DNA of 64,000 nucleotides from Monarcha castaneiventris obscurior. Taxonomy: Eukaryota > Chordata > Aves > Passeriformes > Monarchidae. The first letter of the stretch is position 1. Each line of letters begins with the position of its first letter. Under the pieces are notes generated by a model. It did not search any database and was not told the DNA's origin. It was given only the letters and a program-made list of their open reading frames with translations. This document shows, one piece after another, positions 1 to 10,022 of this stretch. A program made the translations under genes and the position numbers. The stretch spans positions 19,270,501-19,334,500 of the forward strand of contig JAMPIT010000379.1 in NCBI GenBank assembly GCA_026261815.1, written 5' to 3'.

Positions 1-1838
1 TCCCACTGGTGAATGAAAGTCCTTGGCTACCTGATATTCCTGGCAGTCTTTAAGAAAATGTCCGAACTCCCCACAATAAAAGCATCTTTGCTGTTCTTTG
101 GATGATGCCACCAAGGCTTCAGCCACCCCTTTTGAAACTGCTACTGCTATAGTCTGTTCTGTGGATGTTAGTTTGGTACAGGCTTCAATCATCTGAACTA
201 TTGTGGGCTCAGGGTCGAGAGGAAGGGCCCTTAGAATTTTTTTACAGGCTGGATTTGAATTGGCTATTGCTAAACTGCTTAAAATCTCTTTATGGGCTTC
301 TGCATTCTCGACCTGCCTTTCAATAGAGCTCTTTAAATGATCTATAAATTTAATAAGACTCCTCTATCCCTTGTTTAACATCCAAAAAGTTTAAAGTGGG
401 GGTGGCATCATCTGGGGTTTGAAGCAGGGCAGCGTCTGCTGCCTTTTTTATATCTCCGAGGACAACCTCAGGTATGTCTTGGGCTTGGTCTTGGGGCCGC
501 TCAAAGTCACCCTCTCCACAGAGATGTTCAAGAGTTAAATGAGCCTTAGTGCGGTCTCCTTGATATTTTTGTAGGAGCCCTTTTAACTGTTTTTAGCATG
601 TTCTTTCCCACAGCATATTCTCCGTGGGAGAGAGCAGGCATGATACCATATTTTTGATATTGTGAGGCACTAGGGTGACAGTGGAGAGAGAAACCTGGAG
701 CAGGTTTTTAAAGTAGGGTGACCCCCACCCATAGTCCTTGCTGGCTTTTCACAACTCCTTTAACCTTGGTAAGGTGTGGGTTCCCAGTTGGCATTCCTGT
801 CTCCTCCCGTGTAAGTGACTGGGGCAGGTTGGGTTTCAGAGGCAGGGCCAGCGATGGAGGGGACAGGGACACAGGAGGGAGCTGCAGGAGCAGTGGCTAG
901 CAGGGGGGTCCCGGAGGAGAGAGGCGAATGTGACGCGAACACACGAGCAGGAGCCGGAGGGGAAGGGGGATGGAGGGAGCTGGGCACTGTAAGGCAATCA
1001 GAAGGGAGAGAGGGGAGGCAGGGGATGGAGGGAGGGCTGGGCATGGTGACACGAGCAGGCACCGGCAGGAGAGAAGGGAGGCAGGGGATGGAGGGAGGGC
1101 TGGGCATGGTGACACGAGCAGGCACCGGCAGGAGAGAAGGGAGGCAGGGGATGGGCAGGGGATGGAGGGGGAGCCGGATGCAGTAACAGGAGCAGGCACC
1201 GGCAGGAGAGGCGGAGGGGCAGGCGCAGAGAGGGGGCTGGGCAGGAGCCAAAATCCCGCCAGTGCCTGCATGTGGTTTTTGCCCTGCTGGGGGTGGCGGG
1301 GAGGAGCGGCAGAATCGAAAGTGAGCTCTGCAGCTGGCTTTGTAAGAGCTGCCACGCTGCAGTCGTCTTGGAGCAAATTTAAAGTGGGGAAAAACGGGGA
1401 ATTACGTTCGGGAAAGAGGTTTTGGGTAGCACCGGGGACGGCTTGGCCTTCACTACCCCTGGCAGGGGACAAAGGAGACAGAGAACAGGCAGGCAGATGG
1501 TGGCAAACCTGTGCCATGGGGCAGGGTCCTTCTCTCGATCCCCCTTGAATCAGGGCAGAGGGAGCAGGGATGAATGGGGACGGAAGCAGATAGGGGGTTT
1601 TTTTTCAAACTGTTCCTAACATTTTTAGGAGCTTTTTAACTAGCTGGTAGAACAAATAAATTTTTTCCAACAGAAACAGCCAAGGGACAAGCCGTTTTAA
1701 ACTCCCTTTAAAGTTGTTAAGCAACGAACTAAGAAAACGCATTAAATCTTTCCTTGAAAAACGAAAATTCCCACAAATAAGGATTTTTAGAACTTGGGGA
1801 AAGACTTCTCTTAGGAGATGGATTATTTCACTGTCCAT
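1..1838 (-). pseudogene. gag: degraded gag (matrix, proline-rich region, capsid, CCHC zinc knuckle), 3' part cut by window edge
   Basis: Gag is the structural polyprotein of retroviruses. The likely start is the ATG at 1838-1836, beginning MDSEIIHLL. About 77 codons of matrix-like sequence follow, then a stop at 1607-1605. A proline/serine-rich region about 1500-900 follows in other frames and carries in-frame tandem repeats. Capsid sequence is readable from about 600 to 120. It has the major homology region (starting near QGIEES, around 370) and the motif FIDHL just after it. The capsid frame has a stop at 595-593 and a one-base frame break around 345-360, inside the major homology region. 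The zinc knuckle with spacing C-X2-C-X4-H-X4-C reads CFYCGEFGHFLKDC at about 93-52. The reading frame is disrupted at least three times, so no functional Gag is made. No restoration was attempted. Confidence 0.85.
1021..1209 (-). repeat. 63-base tandem repeat, about three copies, inside gag proline-rich region
   Basis: The block starting at 1021 recurs at 1084 and, less perfectly, at 1147, a period of 63 bases. On the minus strand 63 bases are 21 codons, so each copy adds a proline/serine-rich 21-residue unit (it includes PSPPSIPCLPSLLPVPARV) without shifting frame. The third copy is disturbed by a short internal duplication. Confidence 0.85.
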
Positions 1839-2092
1839 CTCCCTCTCCTCCCAGCCCCGAGACAAAAGAGAAAAATAGAAGGATAAGAGGTGACCCGTAT
1901 CTCACCAGAGGGTCAAATAATGTTCTCGGGGTGGTCCAGTCGGCTGCAGACCGGTCTCCTCTCCTAAAGAAATTATCGATCTCCCTCTCTAAAACTTCTG
2001 ATAGAACTCAGAAGGTTTTTCAAGGGAATTGGCAGGTCCAAATGCAGCTTGAATCCAGAGACTCTGGAGACGCTGTCATGGAGGTCCGAAGG

Positions 2093-2110
2093 AGTCCACG
2101 TTGGGTGCCA
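2093..2110 (-). other. retroviral primer binding site, tRNA-Lys1,2-like
   Basis: On the minus strand this reads TGGCACCCAACGTGGACT. It matches the Lys1,2 type primer binding site (TGGCGCCCAACGTGGGGC, complementary to the 3' end of that tRNA) at 15 of 18 positions. It sits directly downstream of the LTR and upstream of gag, where minus-strand DNA synthesis would be primed. Confidence 0.75.
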
Positions 2111-2493
2111 ATTTTTACCAAGTCCCCTCTGGTTCTGTGGGCTCAGATGCATGAACGCACAGATCCAGAGATGACTTCAGTAATATGAATCCAACAGCAA
2201 GAAGCTGAGAAGGTCCTTGCATAGAGTTCCACAGACAGCAGTTTATTGCTACAACTCATAAAGGTTCCATGGGCAAATGACCCCAAACACATGATGGGGC
2301 GATCTTAAGTACAGGGGAGTGGCTAACACCAGGAGCCAGCCAGGGAATCAGAACTGGGGTACATCCCCACCACCCAACAGGCATCCTGGGAGAGGCTTCC
2401 TTCCTTCATCATGACCGACAGATCTTTGGCACCAGAGACTGTCTTACCAAGAGCCTCTCTGTCTCTTACACCACAGGTTAATTGGCCACCACA
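2111..2493 (-). repeat. 5' LTR of the provirus
   Basis: The LTR lies between the primer binding site and CR1 sequence. On the minus strand it begins TGTGGTGGCC at 2493, immediately after a CR1 stretch ending ATAGGTTG. A polyadenylation signal AATAAA is present at 2247-2242, followed by a GT-rich stretch. The 3' end next to the primer site reads GGTAAAAAT and lacks the usual terminal CA, so that boundary is mutated or slightly misplaced. No clear TATA box was seen. Confidence 0.7.
2242..2247 (-). terminator. LTR polyadenylation signal AATAAA
   Basis: AATAAA on the minus strand in the middle of the LTR, about 130 bases before its end, with a GT-rich stretch (CTGCTGTCTGTGG) downstream. This fits the R region of a retroviral LTR. 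Confidence 0.55.
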
Positions 2494-2745
2494 CAACCTA
2501 TGACCAAATGCCACCACGTCAACTAGCCCATGGCACTAAGTCCATGTCCAGTCTTTCCTTAAACACATCCAGGGATGGTGACTCCCTAGGTAGCCCATTC
2601 CAATATCTAATCACCCTTTCTGTGAAAAATTTCTTCATAATGTCCAATCCGAGCCTCCTTTGGCATGACTTTAGGCTGTTTCCTCTTGTACAGTCGCTTG
2701 TCACCTGGGAAAAGAGACTGACCCCACTACTACCTCCCAAATATA
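2494..2745 (-). mobile_element. CR1 LINE 3' fragment, interrupted by the provirus
   Basis: The minus strand encodes the familiar end of CR1 ORF2: an [18 protein letters not shown] stretch, then [16 protein letters not shown]. The usual 3' UTR start follows (CTAGTTGACGTGGTGG, GGTCATAGGTTG). It stops abruptly at the LTR edge; the expected continuation (GACTCGATGATC and the GATTCT repeats) is missing and should lie on the far side of the provirus. CR1 is the dominant non-LTR retrotransposon of birds. Confidence 0.9.
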
Positions 2746-5700
2746 TCCACAGTCTGGAGGCTTGGATGTGGTGTTTAAATTCACCACTAATTTGGAACTT
2801 GAAAACAATGCCTTTTCTTTCCCCTTTGTTATCCTGCTTCTTGTCACATGGAGAGGTTTTTGTTGCTTTCTTTTTGAATGACTGGAAGAAAATCCTCACC
2901 CTTCTATAGCCAAATAGCAATGTGTGCCCGTTCCCTCACTCCAGAATCCCCAAACATGTGACTGATGGCACAGCAGCACTGTACACACACACAGAGCTGT
3001 CTGCCTGCCTGCCACCCAGCAGCCCTGCCACAGGGATGGGCTCTGTGATCAGCACAGGAGAGACTTTTACTCCCAGCACCTGAACTATGCAGAAAAGAGA
3101 GGTGTTTCTCTCTCCTCTCCCAGAAGGAGAGAGACATTAGGGCAGCATGAGCATCTTTCTCATCCAGCTGTTGCCAGATCCTATCATGTCAAATCAAACC
3201 CTCCCATCAGGCTTTGATGGAGAGGAGGGAGGATTGCACAGGAAGAGGCAGCCCCACACCCGCCTTGCAGCACATGCCCCGTTCCGAGCATATTCCAGCG
3301 GTGGGAAGAGGAGACGTTCACTCAGCAGAAGGGATTTTACCAGGGTGATAATGGGATAATTTTAGGCAGCTTTCCCCGTGCCTCCGGGCTGGTGCCGCGG
3401 TGATGCTGGTGCAATACTGCCATGCAGTGGTCAGACTTCACAAGGGGAGCATCTCTGAATACACCGGGGACTGACTGCAAGGATTTCCTCTGAAGAATAT
3501 CCTTTGCATCTGCTGCGCAGTTCACACTGGGTTTTGGATAAGGTAGATGGTGGCTTTAAAATCTGAAGCCTGGGTCCGGACATTTTCAGGTTTAACTCCA
3601 CTGTAACAGGAGTGGCATGACCACGGACAGCTGTGAGACCAAAAACAGGACTGATATTTTTGTGTGGAACATGGAGCAGCCAGAATTACAGTTCTTGCAA
3701 CACCACAATCAGAAGCACTCCTGACTATGACAATTTCTGCATTACTGAAACTTCAAATATGTCTAGAAAGCAACAGATAGAGCACAGCAGCCAGCTCAGA
3801 AGAAAGACCGAGAACATAATAAAAGCAATGTCTGAAGTACAGGGAAGGGCAAAAGAAGCTACATCAGAAGCCATCAGCAGATCAGGGGCTAAACGAACTA
3901 CGAAACAAATCTCACATTTGAAAAGTAGTTTTCATCTCCCAGCCAAGGAGAGAGCATGGTCACCCTTGAAGCTGTCTCCCTTGAAAAACACTGAAGTCTT
4001 TCTCCACCCCCACACCAATACTTGGAACTAGGGCACAAGACAGAAGAACCCAAAATCCAGCCTACATTATATATGTGTGTGTGTGTTATCCGTAGCTCTG
4101 TGAGCAATAGAAACCAGAATATGCCAGGATTACCCCATGGATTAGAGGGTAAATGTACAGTAAAATGCCTGTGCTCCAGCTATTCATAATTCTAGTGCTA
4201 TACTGAAGCTCTGATACCATCTGATCCCTTAGTTTTCCTGCGGGGAAATTAATGGAGATTCGTTTTTCTATTCAAAGACCATAGAAATGCATATAATTGA
4301 TAATTTACTTAGGGAAACATTTGCCTGCTTCAAGTCTACAATATAATGTCATGCTCCCTTTCTTTTGGGTGGCAGTAAGTAGCTGCTGGAAGATGTCCCC
4401 CTGCTGTAACAGTTTGGCTTTGGTAAAATGGGTCACAGAAAAGAAAGATCCTGGGCAACTCCTGAAGATGGAGACATGAAAGGCATTATCCCAGATACAA
4501 CCCACGCAAATGTGATGTAGAGAACAGCCAAGCTACGACTTAAATTTCTTATAGTTGCAATGGAATTTTAAACAAACCTTGAAAAATATGTTCACCCTAT
4601 CAAAATAAATTTTAAAAACATTAACTCTTAAAAGACACAGTTTTCCAAGTTGTTTAGATAATAATTTCTACATGGTTGCAAAAGTTGAAAAACATCCCCA
4701 TGTACAACTGCTTCTGACCAGAAGATGGCAATCTCTTATTATTTAATAGGCAGCTACAGATGGTAAATTTGATTTTTGAAGAGTCTTTCAAGCTCTGCAG
4801 AATCCTGAAATCCTGCTTTGTGGAGACTGATGTTCTATATTTGCCCTAAAATATGGATTTGGGTTTAAATAAAACATGAAAGATAACACTTTTTCCTTGG
4901 GCAAAATTCATGGGTTTTGCTACATTTCCTTAAAAATACAGCACTGGGCAGACATTTAAAAGAAACTGAAGAATAAGGTAGCCACATGAATAAACAGGTT
5001 AATATTACCTGTTCCATTAGTCTGGAGCTTGGAGGCTGATTCCTACTCCTAGCAAGTGTGAACCAGCTCTCCTGAGTGCTGGATACAAGCAGGAAAAACA
5101 TCACTGCTCTTCAGATGGATTTCAAGCAAGCTGAAAAAGGGTGATGCTCACAGCAGAGGAAACTGGAACATCCCTTCCTGCACTGTGTTTCACACTTAGA
5201 CGTTTGCAAATTATGGAAAAAAAAAAAAAGGTGGGGTGCAGTGGCATATGAACAGCTCTCCATGAACGGGTTGCACAGGTTGCATGTGCTCCTGACACAG
5301 GCATTACTTGGGAGCAGCACTGGGTAAGTGCACATCTTCTGTCTCCAGGGATAAGTTTGGAGGCAGCACAGCTGCTTGCTGGCAGAGCACAGCGTGTGCT
5401 CAGATTGACAGCTTCTGTCAGACCCTGGATTTCCCCAGGAAGGGCCAGCTCGGGCTGCCTTGTGCCGTGCTCCTAGGGCACCCTGCCAGTGTGTGGGAGC
5501 CTGACTCACCCAGCCTGGTGCATCACCTTGGGTGCCCGCCCGTGCAGGCACAGCCTGCGGCAGAGCTCCGGGGGAGGATGGCTTCTGGGAAATAGAGAAG
5601 AGGGAGGCTGACGGCTGCCACTGGGAGACAGCAGCAAATTGGCAGCAGCAGCCAAGCTGGGGGAGAACAAGGGTGAAGCTGGGGGGTGCCGCCTCTGCTC

Positions 5701-5762
5701 TGAGTTCCCCCCATCCCTGGCATCTCCGGAGGGGCGCTGTGGGAAGGCAATCCACGCACGGG
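2746..5762. other. intergenic, no gene recognised
   Basis: No supportable coding exon. It includes a moderately GC-rich patch about 5300-5760 in which open frames up to 214 codons occur on the minus strand. Their composition is low-complexity and they show no recognisable domain, so I treat them as chance. A short GT run is at about 4073-4088. Confidence 0.6.
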
Positions 5763-5892
5763 TGTCATGGTTTAATCCAGCAGGCAGCTGAACACAACAC
5801 AGCTCCCCTACACCAGTGGGATGGGGTAGAGAACTGGGGGGAAAATCTTAATATTCACAGGTTGACAGTTTTATAGGACAGAAAAGGAAAGG

Positions 5893-5956
<64 letters not shown>

Positions 5957-6302
5957 TAGGCTATTCAAAAAAGTGGTGCACAATGCAATTGCTCACCACC
6001 TGCTGACCGATGCCCAGACAGCTCCCAAACTCATATACTGAGCATGATGTCATAAGGTATGGAATATCCCTCTGGGCTGTTGGGGTCAGCTGATGCAGCT
6101 GTGTCCCCTCCCATCTCCTTGTGCCCCCCAGCCTTCTCAAAGTGGTGTGGTGTGAGAAGCTGAAAAGTCCTTGATTTAGAGTAAGCACTGCTCAGCAAAA
6201 CATCAATGTATCATCAACATTGTTCTCCCCCGAAATCCAAAACACAGCTTGGTACCAGCTACTAGGAAGAAAATTAACTCTATCCCAGCCAAAACCAGGA
6301 CA
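5763..6302 (-). mobile_element. solo LTR of an avian endogenous retrovirus
   Basis: On the minus strand it opens TGTCCTGGTTTTGGCTGGGA at 6302 and closes TTAAACCATGACA at 5763, with terminal TG...CA. I recognise the sequence from memory as an LTR family abundant in birds, including the segments TAGAGTTAATTTTCTTCC, AGTCCTTGATTTA-like, GGATATTCCATACC, a TATA-like CAGTATATGAG around 6035, and GGTGAGCAATTGCATTGTGC. No internal retroviral sequence flanks it on either side, so it is a solo LTR left by recombination. A clear target-site duplication was not found; the flanks CACGGG and GCAGGA do not match well. Confidence 0.9.
5896..5956. repeat. (TAA)n microsatellite, about 20 units, inside the solo LTR
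   Basis: Uninterrupted TAA units. Related LTR copies carry a similar ATT/TAA run at this position, so it probably grew from a run already present in the LTR. Likely length-polymorphic. Confidence 0.97.
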
Positions 6303-9300
6303 GCAGGATCCCAGGGCATCCTGGGAACTGCACTCTGAGCCCATCCAAGATGCTTTCCAGCACTGACACCACTGCATGGGTGTGTGCCCTGTGCTCCCCA
6401 GCTCACAGCAGGTCATCAGCACTGGGCATTATCTGCTTGTCCTGTGGCCATCCACTGGCTCCATGTTAGAGCCAACTGTAGAAATTATGCTACTTCTGCA
6501 TTTCTCAGTGCATTTTTACCCTCATGTTTTACACAATAATCAGGTGCTTGGACTAGTTTTAAAAACATTATTCATTTCCTGTGAAAGGATTCATGATGAG
6601 TTTTTGAAGGCACGCAGGTATTTCTGTTCTCTAGAGAGTGCACCTCCACAGCTTTGATACAGCTCATCGGCAAACCAAGCTGGAATTTACAACGTTGAAA
6701 TTAGAGACATTCTCCCACATTATTTCCCATTATTTTTATGCTTATCCAAGGTGTATACTATCTCCACATCAAAGCTGAAGGCAAAACCAGACATCTTCTT
6801 GCAGAGCTCTGGAACATGCCGAGTTTACAGTGTTGGCAGGCTCTCTTTTGGGCAGTGCCAGCTGCTGCTGTGCCTGGCAGATCCCAGGCAGGGCTGGGGA
6901 GTCCCACATTCCCACCAGGCAGGCTGCTGTCGGACGCTGGGATGGTTTCCTGGGCACGGGCTGTTCGCATGACTGCCCTCTGTGCCGTCTCATGTTTGAT
7001 GCTCCCAGGTGCAGCGAGAGGTCCTGGCTGCACAGACTCCTTTGCATTGCCCCAGGCACCTTGCAGCACATGTGCGAGGGTGTATTCAAACAGCCCTGCG
7101 CTCCTGGCCCGGGCTCAGAGCCGGCTGAGCTTAAAAGATCCTTGAAAACAGGATCTTCCCCAGCCAATCTGGGAGTCCCAGGACTCTGGGAGCAAGCACT
7201 TGGCTGCTGAAGCACAGCTACACAGGCTACAGCTCACTGCTAGCATAGCTCACCCAGAGGTGCTACTGCTTACTGCTGCAAGCGTGGAGCCCTGTCACAG
7301 ATTTTATGGGAAACTTGAATATTTTCTATGTTTTAATACTGGAAAAAAAAAAATCCCCTCTTTTTATTTGGACCAATAAAATATAGGGACTGCTTTTTCG
7401 TCTCCCCATTTTTCTCCTTTCTGAGAAAAATCAGATCTTTCTTAGTTTAGAGGAGAAAAATTCCCTACACTGAAAGGGAATTGCTCCTTCCTCCTGTGCT
7501 GTTGCACAGGGGGACCACAATGCAGTCAGATACCATTTTACCTGCAGTCTTCTATGGATTCTCCAGGCAAAGAGAGAAAGGAAAGAGGTTTCTAAACTGA
7601 AGATAATTTCTTCCCAGGGAAGTGGAGCACATAGGTGTAGCCTGTATACCTCCTTTTTTTCCATCACATTTCAGACTATTTTCCAATAGACTTACAGGCA
7701 GGACAAAAGCAAGAACTCTGCCAAGTATTCCAGCTTCCTGAAGAACTCTGCCTGCATTTTGGAGCTCTAAAGTCCTGTGCCCAGCATAGGATGATGTGCA
7801 GGTCTGGGGTGCAAGCAAAAATTAATGATTAAAACAGAAGCACACCATTTTCTAAGCAGCATCTTGATTTCTGCAGAAAGGGGTATTGCATTTTCTCTCC
7901 CTGCAGAGGAAATCAAACAGAATTACTTTGATATTGAATCTTGGCACGGCTATACCCATAAACTTAATCTTTCTTGGTTTGTGTAACATGGGAAAAAATG
8001 ATCTTTCTCCTTATTCTGCTCAGTGATTTGTTCATTATTTTGGTGTTAACAATGATTTATTTTCTTCTTGCTAGCCTTGTAGTAGAAGATATAGTTGACT
8101 GAAACCACAGAAAAGCTTTTGCAAAATGCGTATTATCTCACTAAGAAAAAGGTTTAAAACATGGGTTTGCATCTTTGCATCACTATGAAGACAGTATTAT
8201 TCTCCAAATGACCACTATGTTCACAGTGGTCTTAAAAGAAAGCAAATACAAATGAAATACAAAATTATCTCCAGTACACTTGGCCAGACAACTGGCTGAA
8301 AATATGGCTGCAAGTAGATAGAGTTGCAGGTTTTATTCACCAACTGGTCTTAAAGAAAGACTATACATTTGAGATGTTAAAATGCCTAGAGAAGTGTCAC
8401 AACAACTTCACAGTTTTCTCAGAACTAGGTAAGACTCATGAATGTTACCATCCTGATGGCTATTTCTGAGAAAAAGCCTAGACATGGTCATAAATAAAGC
8501 AAGAGGCTTTAAGACAACATCAAGTGGGTATGAGGGTGAAAATATGAATATTCATGGTAGTCACTGCATGAGGTAGCTGCTCACATCAACAGAGGTAACC
8601 CTGTCAGTAACTGCACGTATTTTTTTTACATTTAAATGTGAGGAATCCACTTTGGCATTACAAATATGGCACTTTCAATAGGAAGGGTACTGGTCAGCTT
8701 GGTACTGGAAAATTATCTACATCTCTTCATAGGCATTGGCAATGATATGCCCCTAAAGTAATACAATCTACTATGCATCAACAGCTCCATATGGAATCAT
8801 AAATTATTTTCATACTAATCAAAAGCCAGCCTGATAGGTAGATGGTGCTGGTGAAAATGTCCTGCATTCAGGCAGCTGCAAATACTCAACCAGCAGTAAC
8901 AGATTTTAAACAGCCTGTGGAAAGTTGCTGGAAACACAGATAATGGTCCTATAAATGTCATTAAATCCAAGGCAATTCAAAGCAGAAATTGAAGCTTCTC
9001 TAAGTTTGCCTTCTCACTCACAGTTCAGATGACTCACATTTGAACCTACCTACCTTAGGTAAGTGGGCTTCTCTCATGACCCAAGAGCCCAGAAAACTGC
9101 CCTGGGTACCCTTATAAGCTACTCATCCTCTGAGTAAGCCTGTGTATGGCACTGGGTTTCATTTGGCACAGCAATCATGTGAGAATGAGAGAATGGGAAT
9201 CCATTAACTTCTTGAGTGCTATTGAATATTTCAGGAAGGACACTCCCCCCTTACTACAAACTCCTAATATTTTCTGGCAAAAGAGGTCTCAGGGGCCATG

Positions 9301-9779
9301 GTAGAGAAAAATACGTAAAAGAGAAGGCAGAGAGTTTCTAAAATATGTTTTAGCTTACCCCATGTTATATATTTTGTCCATCATGACATAAGATAACACA
9401 AATGCCAGTAGAAGTGTTTCATGGCAAATGCAGGTCATTCTTTGGGATTTGAAAGAGGGAAAAAAGTAACAAATAACAAGGTAACACATCATTTTTTGGT
9501 GTTTGGACCTCATCAATTCATGTGCACTTCTTGAAACAGTGACCTGTGGAAACCTGTTTAGGTCACACACAAGGAATTGCACAGAATCCAGTACTTGTCA
9601 AACTGAAGAAGTGTTCTACTTTGTGAAGAATTAACTTTGCCTCTCAAAACCAGATGTGGATCTGCAAAATTACTTGTGGATAAGTTTCTTTCCCTTTCTT
9701 TCCCATTAATCACAATCTGATTTACTTAATTTACTTAAACCAGAACCACTTTTATGGATTCTTAAAAGAGAATGGATAA
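6303..9779. other. intergenic, no gene recognised
   Basis: No exon-like frame with convincing composition. The 6738-7215 area is GC-richer and gives overlapping frames on both strands, a sign of composition rather than coding. From about 7800 to 9700 the sequence is AT-rich unique DNA with nothing recognised. Confidence 0.6.
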
Positions 9780-10022
9780 CAGAGGAGGCTTCGACTGAGC
9801 ATTGGGAAGTGTTTCTATACCAAGAGGGTGCTCAACCATTGAAACAGACTTCACAGGGAGGTGGTCAATACTCCGAGTTTGTCAGTGCATAAGAGGCATT
9901 TGGACAATGCCCTTAAAAGCATGCCTTAGCTTTTGGTCAGCCCTGAGTGATCAGGATTAGATTATCACTGTAGGTCCTTCCCACTGAAATTGTCTGTTCT
10001 ATTTTATTCTATGCTATGCTAC
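9780..10022 (+). mobile_element. CR1 LINE 3' end fragment
   Basis: Plus-strand sequence follows the CR1 3' end: CGACTGAGCATTGGGAAGTG, AGAGGGTGCTCAACC, GAAACAGACTTCACAGGGAG, CATTTGGACAATGCCC, GTAGGTCCTTCCCACTGAAA, then degenerate TATTCTATG-type terminal repeats. It is 5'-truncated, as most CR1 copies are, and divergent. Confidence 0.85.

Larger units (their letters stand above)
1..2493 (-). mobile_element. 5' part of a defective betaretrovirus-like endogenous provirus
   Basis: Read on the minus strand, this region shows the order expected of a retrovirus 5' end: LTR (about 2493-2111), tRNA primer binding site (2110-2093), leader, gag matrix, a proline-rich middle, capsid, and a nucleocapsid zinc knuckle at the window edge. 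Protease, pol, env and the 3' LTR, if present, lie outside the window to the left. The outer LTR edge interrupts a CR1 element, so the provirus is younger than that CR1 copy. Gag is broken in several places, so this is a fossil. The betaretrovirus-like (ERV-K type) assignment rests on the Lys1,2-like primer site and the capsid major homology region; an alpharetrovirus-related origin is less likely but not excluded. Confidence 0.85.

Noticed and set aside
5111..5755. 214-codon minus-strand frame
   Set aside because: GC-rich, low-complexity composition, open in several frames and both strands, with no domain or splice signals.
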